Shown here: in pieces, positions 33,401 through 48,400 of the stretch | How positions within the stretch are numbered: position 1 is the stretch's first letter | How the letters are laid out: the number at the start of each line of letters is the position of its first letter | Source: Pezizomycotina sp. ARF18 | Taxonomy: Eukaryota > Ascomycota | Direction of reading: 5' to 3' | Assembly: GCA_002224055.1 (NCBI GenBank) | Contig: AZLU01000057.1 | Location: 150,360-214,359, forward strand | Length of the DNA stretch: 64,000 bases | Notes under the pieces: generated by a model | Seen by the model: the letters and a program-made list of their open reading frames with translations, nothing else | What the model was told of the DNA's origin: nothing | Database searches by the model: none | Position numbers and translations under genes: made by a program

Positions 33401-36400
33401 GTTTGCATTCTTGCCAACATTCACGACGACTTACGCGAAGCTTAACCTCGCCGGCCCAATGGCAATCACACACGGCGTTCTCCATATCGCCGACATGCCG
33501 ACGAACTTCACCATCGTTACCAACCTGTTAGAGTACCAGTTTCAGCAAGTCGGTATAACCGGGCCTCATGGAGATCGGAACGGACATCGCTATCGACGTC
33601 GGATACGACATGAGCGTCGCCTCGGAGAACGCCGCGATGATACAGTCCTACGGTGCAAACTGGAGTAACTTCAGCGTAGACCTCAACCTCATCGATTCGT
33701 CGCAGTCCAATTACCAGAGGGCTATGCGGACAGTATCTCCGGTAACAATTCGCTGTCCGGTCCAGTTGCAGTTTCCGCGCAGAGCTACGTGGAGGTTAGG
33801 TTCAACTTGGTAGTGAGGTCCTCTCGCGGTACAATTTCACCGTCGACACGTTCGCCGTTAAGGTCGGAGGCGGGCTGAGCGCGGTGGACTTTAACGAAAC
33901 CGACATCGGCGGGGAAAAGGCCAAGGTCAAACGTGAGTTGTTGAAGAGGGACGATACGTCCGCGAGCCGAGTTGCGAACGGGTCTCGGCGGCCGCGTACA
34001 GCTACGCTCATGTTCTCGCGAACGGTACCAGCATCGTCGTCAGCACGAGTCAAGGTGATACGAGCTGCGGTTCGTTCCCGTATACCTCCGATAGCGCGAC
34101 GAGTATCGCTTCCACGGGTGTCAGCGGTACGGCTTCGGCTAGCATCACGAGCCGGTCCGGCACCGCATCGGTCACTTCTGGGCTCACCGGCTCAGTATCG
34201 AAGACGTCCAGCAGCGCTCAGGGCAGTATTGAGATCACTGTCATTGATGGGATTACATCGACGATCATCGGGACGGGTACTAGCAGCTCTGGGTCTCAAT
34301 CTCCATTACAAGGACAGATAGCACAACATCAACAAGGAGCGATGAGATCACGGTCATTCGTGGGTCTACTTATACCCTAACTGCTAGTTCTAGTGACCAA
34401 ATTACTGCCATTAGCGAAACAACGTATACCCCCTCTACCACTAGCAGCGATATTACAGTTATAAGTGGGACCACGTATACTTTATCCAGGTCCAGCCCCG
34501 CCAGTACTGAAGTTATCACGACTTCCGCGAGTAACGAAATCACAGTCATCAGCGGAACCACGTACACGTTGTCCCCATCCACCAGTGGTCGAACTGCGTC
34601 TAGTACTAATGGAATCACAGCAAGCGACGAGTCACTGTCATTAGCGGATCTACTTATACGCTTTCACGTTCTGCCAGTTCGAGCAGCGGCGTTCCGGCGA
34701 CGACCACTGATGACATTACCGTCATTAGCGGCTCTACTTACAGGCTTACCCACCCTAGCTCTGACGTCAGTACTACTACCGCGTCGGGCAGCGAAAGTAT
34801 CATAGCGACTAGCAGCGATGAGATTACTGTCATTAGCGGGTCGACTTATACACTTTCTCGTTCTCATAGTTCTAGCGGCGGCATTCCGGCGACGACGGCA
34901 AGCGAGAGTGATGAAGTTACGGTCATTAGTGGGTCTACGTACACCATGACAAGATCTCCTACGAGCAGCAACAGCCTCACAACGTCGGCAAGCCACGACA
35001 TTACCGTTATTAGTGGATCTACGTTCACTATACCTCACTCCACTACGAGAAGCATATCAACAAGTGACGAAATCACGGTCGTTAGCGGAACTACGTACAC
35101 GCTTACCGATACTACTCGGATTTCTGGGACGAGTTCGGCTATATCTTCGGACATGGAAACATCATCAAGCATGGGGACACCTTATCCTACAGAGAGCGCG
35201 ATGTCGTACACGTCATTCTCGAGCAGTTCGGCAGGCGCGGAACCTCAGAGTAGCAGCGATACTGCAGGCTCGGTTTCGTCCGTTCCGTCGACCGAAAGCT
35301 CTACGGAAGGACCGATTTCCTCCGGTATTTTCAGCGTTACTTTCAGTGGAGTTTCGTCTTTCCCAAGCGAGACTCTAACCGCTATAATTTCCGATACATC
35401 GACCGAGACCGCTCGTCCCACCACTTCCGGCCAAGCAACCGATACCACGGGTTCATCGCATTATGATATTCCAAGTGACACGACCTTTAATACGATGCGA
35501 ACCAGTTACGGCGTTGTGAGCTCGTCAGCTTCAGAATCATCGCTGGCGCCGGCGTCGTCCTCACTAGGATCAACCTCGATCGGTGAAAGCACAATCATGT
35601 TTAGCGAGGGCGAGGAAAGTACTACTTTGCCGTTGTCTGGTTCGATAAGCGAGTCATCGGTGGCTTCCTCTCGGGCATCAAGTGAACCTACGACAAGCGA
35701 GCCTGGTATGAGTTCCACTGTTAGCACCGTGCTCACAAGGTCACAGGAGCAAAGCAGCACTGCAATCCCGTACTCTGCTGGGGAGAGCATTACCTCATCA
35801 GGTGGCAGCGTCAAGATCCGTTCTCTACTGGCATGCCTTCCTCTACTGCCGAAGGTGCGACGCCTACGTCCACTGAAAGCATCAGCTCATCAATGGTTGA
35901 GACCGAAGTTTCGTCCTCTTCTCGGGAACGCATCGATTCCTCCAGTAGCGAGACCGAAACGCCGTCTTCGAATAGCGAAGCAATCAACTCTTCCAATAGT
36001 GGTATGCCGTCGCCATTGAGTAGCACGGCAGGGGCTTCCACAAGTGACCACAACGTTACACCGGCTTCTTCTGTAATTTCAAGCGGTTACTCTGACCTCC
36101 GGGGTGTGTCTTCAATTATACCAAGCTCGGAGGCCGGAGGGTCTTTCGAAATATCCTCCGGTTCGAGTAGCAGGGCGGTCGAGTCCTCTTCTTCTACGGA
36201 AAGTCCAGGAGAATCAGGTTCGTCGGGCTTCCAGTCAACGCAGTCTCCTTTAGACAGTTCTGAGCCCACCGGCTCTGCGAGCGATTCGTCGGGAACGCCA
36301 GTAGATACCGAGGCCTCTACTACATCTGAAATTCCGAAAAGCACGGCTTATGAGCCGACGGAGAATTCCCTTGCTTCTCCATACCGCTCTTCGACGTTAA

Positions 36401-39400
36401 CCACAGATTCCTCGTCAGCAACTCCAGGGAGCACGCCTTCTACGGCACCGATTACTACTACTGCGGCAGTTCCTTCTGAAACGCCTACGCCCAGTGCTGG
36501 TGGAACTTCAAGCGAGACAGAGAGTTCTTCTCAGGCAAGCGAAGTTGAGAGCTCTACCCAGGGCGAAACGGTGTCCGAGTCTATGTCGAGCATTGGAACC
36601 ACGAGTTCAGCGGCTATTGTTGAAACTACAACGAGGTCGACAACTCCTGAGCCGAGCGAGGGTAGTAGTTCAGAAATCTCTGTGCATCTACCGGCCGTAG
36701 CTCTTCCGAGATGCTTTAACAAGTAGCGCTGCATTTACGTCGGAGGAGTCGTCATCGGCCGGAACTACGTCAGAAGTCGAACCTATGCCCACGACGAGGA
36801 GTGATAGTATTTACAGCATTAGGGAAAGCTCCGAGGCCCTGAATCGAGTAGCGTTCCTGAAATCCCTGCCACGAGCAGTGTCGTTGAGATATCGTCATCG
36901 ATCACGCCTGGGTCAACCACTGGCGGAGAAGTTCCTGGTACTAGTAGCGGCGTCGATGTATCGTTATCGGCCGCGAGTACCGCTAGGTTCACTACATCAG
37001 ATTCGGAACCGTCGACCGGTGCTGCTACTAATAGCGAAATGAGCGCGGTTGTTACAAGCTCTGGCGCTAGCGGGTCCTCGAAGGAGGCTTTATCGACAAG
37101 CAATGTTAGGATTGGGAGTACAGACAGCTCGACGACGACTTTGTCCATGGAAAGCTCCGGCGCGGCTACACCATCTGTACCAAGACCTACATCGACCGGT
37201 GCTGCTACTAGCAGCGAAGCCAGCTCTTCCATCATTGTTGGAAGCTCGACTACTTTCGTTGGTACGAATTTTGTCTCCGGGCCTGGATCTTCCGCTTCTA
37301 TGATCGGCGAGGCCTCAGAAGAACCGGCTTCGACCAACAGCGATATCGCCTTGGAGACTTCTGTATTATCGAGCGGGGCGTTGAGCCAAATGTCTAGAAC
37401 GACGGTTGGGAGCGAAACGGTAAGCCAAGCGAGTCTTCCGTTGGAACTTCAACAGAAGGGTCACGCTTCAGCAGCGGGAACGCGAAACTTCGTCCGTAGC
37501 TGCTACGAGCGTCCCTCCCAGTGATGCTGTTAGCACCAATGTGGGGATTTCGACTGAAGGGCCCGTTACGTCATCAGAAGAGCCTGGCATTTCCTCTACG
37601 GAAAGACCTGGGACATCCTCTACAGACGGGCCCGGTGCTTTCTCTACAGAGAGACCTGGTGTTACGTCTCAATCTACACAGGGACCGGTTACTTCTACCA
37701 AAGGGCCAGATATTTCCCGACAGAGGAACTGAGCGTTCATTCTACAGAAGGACCGGAATCCAGCGCCGTCTCACAGTCTTTTTCGACTAACGTGGGACCG
37801 GAGACGAAGCTTCCTCTGAGGGACCAAGCTCTACTGTATCTTACGGCGGAAGCTCAACTGGGACGAGTGAACTGATGGCTTCTACGGCGGAGGAATCCGT
37901 GCGCAGTACGTCTGAAGGTTCTAGACCGAGTAGCTCCGGTTCAGCAGGCCAAATGCCCTCGACGTCCGGCGAATCATCAACGGAAAGCGAGGTTCCGACG
38001 ACTACACAAAGCGGTTCGGAACCCATAGGCAGTCCGGCACCTTCGACTTCTGGTCCAGACAATTTGCCATCTCAAACGGCCAGCACAGTCGCTTCTACGG
38101 AATCGTATGCTAACACTTCCGAAATGGAGACTTCTAGGTTAACTTCAACGCTAGATACACTAGCTCTGGGATGGCAGCCAGTTCTTCACAGATACCGAAT
38201 GGACTATGAGTAATACACCCAGCACTAGCGCGAGCAAGTCTGAGTCCGGTGTTGAAAGCTCCGGGACACAAGTTCCTGTTCCCACTTCGACTGCATCGGC
38301 AGGCAGCCCTGAGATAGTATCCAGTTTCTCAGAGACGGCATCGAGTTCCTCAGAAGGAGCAATGTCCGGTGGCCCCGAGGTTTCCAGCTCTAGTTCACCA
38401 GAGAGCACGACCGCAGGAGAAGCAATGCTAACCTCCTCATCTACTAAGCCAGTTATCGTAGGCGTAGACACTACGACAGGTAGGGAATCCAGTACGGCGA
38501 GCGAATTTGCTCGCAGTACGTCGACACTGGCGACACTGGCGCCACTGGCGCCAATGGAAAGTTCCCCAGCCCCTGAGACTTCTACCCAGCCTTCGGAAAC
38601 AACTAGTGATCAAGAGCACGCGGATACGTCAACCGAGTTATCATCAAGTTCCCCTAGCCAGGTCGCTCATCGTCAGCCGAGCAGTCAAGCACGGCAGCTG
38701 GTACTGAGGCGCCAGCCTCTGAATCATCAGGAATGACAACGGGAGAGCCCGTAACGACGTCTTCTTCTGCCGAGTCGAGTAGCGTGATAGTTGCAGATAC
38801 CACGACTGGCGTCGAAAGCGACCTGCCGCGCAGCGCCTCGACATTCGCCCCCACCGAAAGCGCTCTGGCTGCTACATTTTCCCGAGAAGGCTCAACGACA
38901 GTTGGGGCAGAGATTACAAGCTCCGTAGGGAGTCATCAGGTGTTACAAGTGAGCCTATTACATCCTTAACTGGAGAATCAAGCACATTGATTGGCCTGAA
39001 GGTTCAAGTACTGGTCCGATCGGAAGCGCGACGGCATTGGAGCCAACTAGTGAATTCGGAGTAATCAGTACAACTCATACTACAGAAGCGAGTAATTTGG
39101 CCGGTCCTGAGTTTTCAAGCTCGGGTTTGATTGAAAGTACTGAGCCTGCAACAACATCTAAGGCAGAGTCAAGTAGTGAAGTCGTGAGAGATTCCACAAC
39201 GAGCCCTGAAACGAGTAGCAAAGGGGCATCTACCGCCGCTCCAACGGAACCTATTCGAACTTCGCTAAGTCCTAAATTAAGTTTCACGTCAGATAGCTCT
39301 AAAACTCAGGCGAGTTCTGGTTCAATAGGAAGTACGACCGCGAACCCACTGTCGACTTCTTCATTCGAGTCAAGTGTTGAATATCCAGATACAAAACGGG

Positions 39401-42400
39401 TCCGGAAACGAGTAGTACGGATACCGAGCTACCCCACAGTACGTCGTCAGCGGCTCCGATTGAGAGAACCCCGGCCTCGACCTCGCTATCTGCCGAGATC
39501 CCATCTACAGCTGGTAATGGGGGTTTACAAGCGCGTCAAGCGAGGCGTCTTCTACCTTCGCCAGCGCATCGGAGCCCACGACACCAATGGAGTCTTCGAG
39601 CACGATGCCGATGAAGTCTGAGATTAGCAGCACTGAGACGGACCTACCCCGTAGCACATCCACAGCTAGTCCGATGGAAACTGTGTCTGCTTCTACAACT
39701 TCGCCTGTAGAAACCTCACGTGAAATCTCATCAACGATTGGCGATGAACAGGCCACGACCTCACCAAGCGTGCCATTGAGCTTTGCGAGCGAGATTAGGG
39801 GCGTATCAAGCGAGCCGGCTTCGAGCATTGCTAGCGAGGCTATCCCATCCTCAACGCAAGGTTTGAGCACTATAACGGAGACGCAGTCATCAGGCTTAGA
39901 AGGAGAACCGAGTGCGACAAGCACTGAAGGTGCGTTTACTAGCAGCATGTCACCATCGGAAAGCTCTGCCATGTCTTCAGCTCCTGGTGCATCTTCCTCA
40001 TCTATCGGATCTCAACCTATCGCGACAACTACTCTTCCGGAGACTTCGGCATCATCTTCAGAGTTACAAGAAGCTGGCACGACAAGCAGCTATGCGGCCA
40101 CGCAATCGTCAAATGAGGAAGCCAGGCGAGCGAGACTAGCACGGAAGGGCGGGTTACACCAGCAGCTCGTCGCTTTCATCGATCGAAAGTTCTGCCATGT
40201 CCACAGCTCCCGGTGAATATTCCTCAGCTATTGGGCTGCAAGAGTCTATTACAACTACACCTTTTGAGTCTTCAGCATCAGCAACAGAGTCACAGGAGGC
40301 CATCACAACAACTACCTCCATGGCATGCAATCGTCAAGCGAGACAGAGGAACCGATTTCGACTAGCACATACATTGAAGGTGATTTTACCAGTAGCATTT
40401 CGATGCCTCCATCAATGGAAAGTTTCACAAATCTCGAGGGCCTTTTCTCGTCGAGTGGGCTTGAGGATGTTACAACGACTCATTCCGCTGGGCTTCAACA
40501 TCATCGGCTGGCCACAGGAGGCTGTCACGACTAGCTTTATGGGCATACAATCATCAAGCGAGGAAGGGAACCGGTTTTGACTAGCATGGACATTCGTGAT
40601 TTTACCAGTAGCTTTTCAACGCCGCCAGCGGTTGAAAGTTCTGCTCTTTCTACAACAGGCGAGAGACTCTCCTCCTCGTTTGAAGGCTCTTCCTCATCGC
40701 TGGAGTCTGGTGAACGTTCGACATCGTCAGCTCGGCGGAGGAAACGATAACCAATCCTGCTGGGCCTTCAACATCAAGTGCCTCCCGAGGTGAAAGCACA
40801 GCCGGTGGCTCATCTTTCCCAACTGAAGCGACGTCTAGGCTTAATGAATCTAGGTCGACCTAGAATTTGGCGAACCCAGCTCCACAACAAGCTTCAAATA
40901 CCAAGCGCGAGCGGTGAGGATGAGCGGACGTCAATTAGTACGCAAGGCAGGTTTACTAGCACCGGTTCAGACCCGGAAAGCTCTGCTATGTCGACAAGCG
41001 TGGGTATGCCTCGCCAGCCGAGCCTCACGAGGCTAGCACGACGAGGGGTTCTGCCGAGCCTTCGTCAAGTGAGTTGAAGAAGAGGGTACGACAAGTGGTC
41101 CATCTATGCTTACTGAAGCGACTTATACATCCGAAGAGCCAATCTCATCATCGGAAATCGTCCACGCGTCACGCGGAGTAGCGAGATCGAGCCGACCTCG
41201 ACGAACATTGATGATTTCACTAGGAGCGCTTCGACTCAAGCACCGGTGGAATCCTCCCCGCGCCTACCGCTACCGATCAGTCGCCCGCGACGACGTCAGA
41301 AGCCGAACCCTCTACAACCATGGCACAGAAATCTTCAATGATGACTGGGGCCGAGAGTACAAGGGTATCGAGCTCTGATGTTGAGATCAGTTCATCTGAG
41401 CCAACTTCAGGAGCCCAAACATCAAGCCAAGCGATGAAGCCAGACCGACATCAACTAGCGTTGAAGGTGACTCTACTAGCAGCGTTTCAACTCCGCTGCC
41501 AATGGAAACGTCCCTATCGTCTCCAGCTATCGATCAGTCGTTTCCAAGTCCTGCAACAACCACGCAGGCCGAAGGCAGTTCAAGCATGGTTGGTACCACC
41601 GAGATGCCTTCGACAACGACAGGACCTGAAGGAACAAGCGATCGGGTCGAAACCAGTCCGTCCGTGATGGCCTCATCAGAGGGCCTGGAAACCACCGTAT
41701 CGGCAACCAGCGAAGCGAATGAGCCGATATCTAGCAGCATTGAGGGTGGCTTTACAACTCGCGTTTCAAGCCAATCACAGATGGAGTCCTCCAAGCATCT
41801 TCGGCAATCGAGTCTGCTGCAACCACAACTGGGATTGAGCCTGAGTCTAGTACCGTTACAGGTGGAAGTCTGGTAACCTCCGAACGCCTGTCTCATCCAC
41901 AGTTAGTGCGCCAAAGAGCAGCGAGAGCCAACCAATTTCAACTTCTGCTACTGAGGGCCCAGAGATGGCTACTTCGGATATAGTGCCTTCCAAATACGCT
42001 ACCACTTCCATATACCCGAGTCGACTCAGCCGGGAGCAGACTAACTCCACCCTCGACGCCCCAAGGAGAGCCTGGAAGCAGTACCGCTGCATATGAAAGC
42101 CAGGTAACCTCTGAAATGTCTGTGTCGTCCACAGGTGGCGAGCCAATGAGCAGCGAGAGCCTACCGATCTCAACTTCTGCTTCTGAGGGCTCGGGAACGA
42201 CTTCGGAAATAGGGGCTCCTAAATACTCTACTACTGACATGTCCAAGTCCATTCGACACCGGCACACACTAGTACGCTACAACAGACAACCTCCGAAGGC
42301 CAGGTTGAGAGTATTACATCTGGACTGGCGGCAGAATCCACATCTAGTGAGCCAGTAAGGAGTGAGAATCCGCCAATCTCGACGTCTGCCGCCGAAAGTT

Positions 42401-45400
42401 CCATCGCGACTACGGATATGGAGCCTCTGAATACACCAGCTCTAGCATGGCCCAGTCTACCTCGGCGCCCGCTGTGAGTACTACACTCCAGCACACAGCA
42501 TCCGAAGGCGAGTCTGAGAGGAGTACAGGCACATACGAAAGCTGTATTACATCAGAACCGCTCACAGAATCGACTTCTAGCCAGCTGGTAAGTAGCGTGG
42601 ATCAACAGCTCCACGTCTGTATCGAGGGCCCAATGACGACCACTCAGGCCTAGAGTTGAAACTTCTACTGGCAACATGGCTGCGTCAACTTAGTGCCCGT
42701 CCAGACTAGCCTAGAGACGGTCACATCTCAACGAGGGCGGCAGTAGCACAGATGAAAGTCCGACGACAACCACGCCCGATGTGTCGACTCCAAACAGCTT
42801 TCAATGGTAACAGTCACAAGTAGTGGACTCGAGACAATGCCGACTACTATGTCAATAACGAAGCCTTCATCAGGTACTACTGAACTGCTGTTCGTAGCGC
42901 GTCGAGCTTCGAGTCGGGGGCATCTGAGGTACCACGACTCCAAAATACGAGAGCACTAAAAGCTCCAGGAGACTACAATTGGTTCGCAAGAGACGACAAG
43001 TATTTCTGATCAGGCCGCAGTTCCTCCATCGGGGCCGCCATCTGAGCAAGCATCGTCTTCGACGTATCAGATCACCACAAGTAACTCCAAGAGCCAGCTA
43101 TTACAACCATGGCGACACCTCCGAGTCTGAGGAATCTGTGCCACCCAAGTATCCCCGACCAGTTCGCAAGAGATCGCGAGTACCACAGATCAAGGTCCAG
43201 AGGGTTCATCAACCTCAAGTTGCGCCTAACAGCTCCAGCCAAGAGGCTTCAGTATCTACTTCAATTTCGTTCTATAATCCACCGAGTACGTTTTCAGTCA
43301 TTACAAGACCAAGGTCGTCCGTCTCAGAGACAGCGTCCCTTCAAACGTACAGTCTTCATCATTGCCCACGGATACTTCTGTGCTACCCAGGATATATCAA
43401 GCTCGGAGCCACCTCATGAAACTTCTTCGGTAACCGATATGTCAAGCACCGTCGCGACGTCCTCGATTGGTGAAAGCAGCACTAAAGCTCCGGATGAAGC
43501 TACTTCAAGTGTGGATCTGCTTCTAGTACGTCAGCGATTCCGGCGAGTCTGAGGTTTCGCAGCCTCCGAAATACCCGGCGAGCAGTACGCAAAAGCCTGT
43601 CAGTGCTTCGGACCTGGAATCCATGGTAACATCTTCGGACATCGCTGTCCCCGAGCAGACGAGCAGCTCGGGCGAGTCGCCGGAGCCCTGGAATTTCAAG
43701 CATTGCCGTAGAATCTTCTGTGGGCAGTTCAACCATCGAATCGCCGAGCGATACCTCTAGCACTCTAGGCAATTATCCGTCAGTAACAACTACTTCGTCC
43801 ATCGACCAATCTCCAGAGGAGACTCCCACACACTGGCCCTCAACTACCTCTGATGTTACAACCGCACAGGAAACTACGAGTTGGGAGTATTATCGGAAAC
43901 ATCGAGCGTTGGAGCATCGTCGGTTCAAGAATCGGCTGCTACACATCAATCGCTGAGTCTTCAGTTGGCATCACGTCCAACGCGCCGGATAATGAACCTG
44001 GACGAACTATCTCGTCCAGTCTCGCCCAGACGAAGCTTCAACAGCTGAGCCCTCGATGATGACCTCTTGGGAATTTCCGCTCCAGAAGGTACCACAAACC
44101 CAGAGGCATCCCAAGAAATTCGGCCTCAGAGGCGACCGAGCCGTCTACTGCTTCCGTACAGCCTTCAAGAGTCATTCCAAGTGATACTACATCGACATGG
44201 AGTCAACAGTGGCTATTGTATCAACCGTCGAAGGTCTGATTCAAACGTCTTCAAGTATCCAGTTGCGAGTCAGCTGAAACGACTGTGTCCTTCTCCACTC
44301 TTGGATCTCCAGATGAAACTTCTACGCAGGCAAATGATCTTACGACGGAGACGGTCGTCCCAAGTGATATTACGTCCGAAATGGAGCCGTCAGTTAGAAC
44401 TACTACCGGAGTCTCCAGCACTGAAGGACCTGCTCCAATCACGTCAAGACTTCCTGTCGACCAGCCATCTAGGCCTAGTTCGACCGCTTTCCCGGGTGAA
44501 ACTTCCACCTAGAGTCCTCAGTTATCTCGTCTGAACAACCTATTACCAGTTCGCAAGAGGCTGCCATTGCCACCTCGGCGGCGTCATCTGATGAACCGGT
44601 GCCCCCGAAGTATCCTGCCCACCAGCTCCCAAGAAGCTTCGAGCTTACAGTCCCCAGCCGAAACATCGATTTCCAGTGCCGAACCATCGACGATCTCTCC
44701 CGAAGCAACAACTACCGGCGAAGGGTCATCCATGGCATCGGATATTTCGAGCGCTGAGGCACCAGGGGAGATTTCGAGCACTGAGGTACCAATGGATCAA
44801 ACATCTAGTAGCATGACTCAGCCCGGCCTGAACCTACGTCAAGCAGTGCCGCACCGATTACATCAACAGATAGTCAAATCCCCGGTATCGGCTAGTTCGA
44901 GCGTTGGATCACCAAGAGGAAGTCTCGACTACTCAAATTGAACCCTTCCCTCGGGCACTTCTCTCGCTGGCGCTCCCAATCAAGAATCTAGCATCAGCAC
45001 GGCCACCAGTTGAGACAACGTCCGTGTCCGAATCCGAAATACCCTCCCGTACGTCTAGTACACCAGGTGGCGCAACGATTTCGACGGCGCAGCAAATTGA
45101 AGCAAGTTCGACCCAGCCCTGGCGTCAGTACTTTGAACGAAGTATCATCTAGTATACACCGGCAGAGCCGATCAAGACTTTATCAAGCGTGGGACCTGAA
45201 AGCACACACCCTGCATCCAGCACTGATAACGTTCAAGAAAGCTCATCTACAGTGGCTGCTATTGAGTCATGCCTATCATATCAAGCGCCGAAACCTCTGT
45301 AGATACTACGTCAGTGTAGAGCCTAATTGTTGCGCAGTCGGTATCTAGTACAAAGAGATCATCTCAAGTTCGATTATCTTCAAGAAACGTCGATCAGCAG

Positions 45401-48400
45401 CGGTATCGAGGCGCCGGACTACTAGGACCGATATTGAATCTCGTTATTGGCCGGTGTCAAGCACTGAGGCACCAGTTGAGCCTACCTTAGCGCGGAACCT
45501 GATACGCTTCAGTCCACATCAAGGCAACGGCTAGCGGTTCCTGACGAAACCGTCATCTATTGAACCTTCCATCGTGGCCCAATCAAGCAACGGAATCACC
45601 AATCCAGTCTCCCTCTATCACTGGACCCGAGTCGACGTCCTTCATCTCAAGTTTGCCAGTAGAACAGACCACAGTTCGACGGATGGCATCAGCGACAAGC
45701 ATTAGCCCGAGGAATCAACGTCACAGGCGCGACACATTAGAATCTAAACGCAACCATCTCAGGCACCTTCTGAAGCAGCTTCTACGGTATCCGTCGTAGC
45801 TAGTAGGCGAAGGTGAAATACGACAAGCTCGGCGATGCCGGAGAGACGACTAACTGGCGCTCCGGAGCTGTGCCGGCTGTTTCTACGACGGAGATTTACA
45901 CCCAAACGCCCAGTCGTCAATTGAGACGCAATCGAGCGTGAAACCTGAGCTACAGACATCGAGTGGTGAGCCAGAAGCACCAGCCTCAACGTCCCTCCGT
46001 GGTTGGATCGCGGTCAAGTGCTCCCGCGCAGGAGAGACGAGTAGAGACGGAGTTGAATCGTCAAGCTCATCGGAGAACAATCCATCTCAACAAATTCCGG
46101 CGAGTACGTCAATCGTTGAATCGAAGGTCAAATTTTACGAGCGAGCCTGAGCAATCAGCGACTACATCTCCCATCGTAAGTACGAGCTACGGCGGAGACG
46201 ACTCGTGCCCAAGCCGGAGTAGGATCATCAAGCTCGCTTTTTGAGGAACAATCTCGCTCTCAAAATTCCGCACTAGGCAATGGTTGAATCTCAAGTCCAG
46301 ACGTTACAAACGAGCCTGAGCAAGCAGCGCTACGTCTTCCGGGATCGAAAGCTGAAAGCTCAAGCGTACCAGGAGCCGAGACCAGTACTCAGATCGGAAT
46401 CGAATCGTCAATCTCTGCAGGAGGACAGTCGACTATTTTCAGTCGCCGTCGCCTAGTGGAGCCTGAACAGCCATCATCAACCCCTCTATGCTGGACAACA
46501 GCCAGAAAGCACAACACACCAGAGAGAGGACTACCGAAGGTGGTAATGCCAACAAGCTCCGTCGAAGGATCAACTAGTACCTCGCATTGCCCACGACGTC
46601 CATTGTTGAACCTGAACCCCAAACGTCGACCAGTGAACCGGAACAGGCCCAATAATCTCCTCTATGGCCGAACAGCAATCAAGTTCGATCATGGCAGGAC
46701 AAAGCAGTACCGAGGCAGGGATTGCATCGACAAGTTCCGTCGACCAACAACCTGCTACGTGGGAATCGCCGCTAGTACCTCCATTGGCTCAACAGTTTGA
46801 ATCTCGGCTGACATCTTCTGGTGGGCCTGAACAGGCATCGTTTACTTCAAGTTTAGACGAACAGCCATCAGTTACACTCGTAGCTGGACAGCCACCGTCC
46901 GTCTCTTCGATAGCTGAAGCGTCAGAAAACTAAACGCGCCAGCTGAAACGAGTACTCAAGACGAAAATGTACCATCGAGTATCGAAGCAGCAGCTAGTAG
47001 CACATCCCAATCACCTGGTGAGACTACTTCGGCTCCCGAACCTCAATCTCAAACACCCGCCAGAGGCGTCGAGCAACAGCCAGGGCCTACTTCGTCACTT
47101 GAGGAACAAGGAAGCTCGACTATCCAGCGGTGACCAGTGCCCGGGATCAAGCAAATTGAGGAACCACCCACGACCGTTCAATCAGCTGTTAAAACTACTT
47201 TTGTTAGTGAATCCGAAACTCAGACATCTACAGCTGGCCCTAGACCGGCATCCACACTTCAACCGCGAGTCGCACCGTCCTGCCCGAACTGGGGTCGGCG
47301 TCCAACCGCTGAGGCCCCCACAGTCGCATCTACCGCTGGTCGAGCAACAGCCCACAAGTTCAACGCCCCAGTGGAAGAGCCGCACGCAAGTTATCCACCA
47401 ACACCGATCAGCCGTGTTTCGACTAGCGAATCGCCGGCCGAGATTATTTCCACAGTCGAACTCATCCTCGGCATCATCCGTTAGACCAGAGTCTGCTTCT
47501 AAAATCGTTGAACAGAGGTCATCGGATATTGCTTCCACCAGCGAATCACCAGTCGAAACGAGCACTGCAAGCATTCCCATAGCACGAAGCGAAAGAGTAG
47601 TGCCTAGTTCAAGTGTAGCAGCGTCGAAGAGACACCGTCGAGCAGTCAGCAAAGCTCGACTTTCGCCACGATGAAGCTCGAACGAGCGGCTGGCATTTCA
47701 ACGGCTCCGGCAACTACTCAAAACGAATCGATGCAATCTTCCTCTAGTCTGGGACTATCTAGCAGCTCTGTCGCCGCTTGGAATGCGCTATCGAGTTTCC
47801 GAGTCACAGGGGAGTCTAGCACGGTGCAGCTAGTCGGTACACGTCAAACGTTGAACCGGAAATCGCTTCGACATCGAGCATTGCCGTCCAGTTGAATCTT
47901 CTATCGACTCTACGTCGAGTGTTGCCGGTCCAGTCGAATCTTCTATTGCCCTACATCGAGCGTTGCGGTCAGTCGAATCATCCGCCACTTCCACGTCCAT
48001 CATCGGAGTTTCAAGCACCGGTGCCCGCTTCACGGAATCGACCTCAGTGCGAAGCTCAAATAACATCACAATGGCCAGTGACGCGACAAGCTCGGAGCCT
48101 ATTACGAGCAGTAAAGAGCCCACTAGTAGAGCAGCGAGGGCCCGCTACGACGAGTCAACCGCGTCAGTACATATACGTCACAAGAGTCCGAGCACGAATC
48201 AAGCTCCGTTTCTCACCGCGAGCGCCCAGCAGGCTATCAGCACGAATTGCTGCCCAGAGTAGCAGCGCCGTCGCGCCTCCTCAGTACCAGTAGCGGGGAG
48301 CCTATTGCCCCTCCGCATCGCTGGAATTTGAGTAGAGGAGCCGAAACATCCTCGGTGACGCCTGAGGATGCGACAACATCAGAGCCGGCTACGGCAGCGA

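Noticed and set aside
35245-39972. Long minus-strand open frames rich in Val, Ser, Leu and Glu opposite the mucin stalk
   Set aside because: They are the mirror image of Ser/Thr/Glu codon repeats on the plus strand and show no domains or splice sites.
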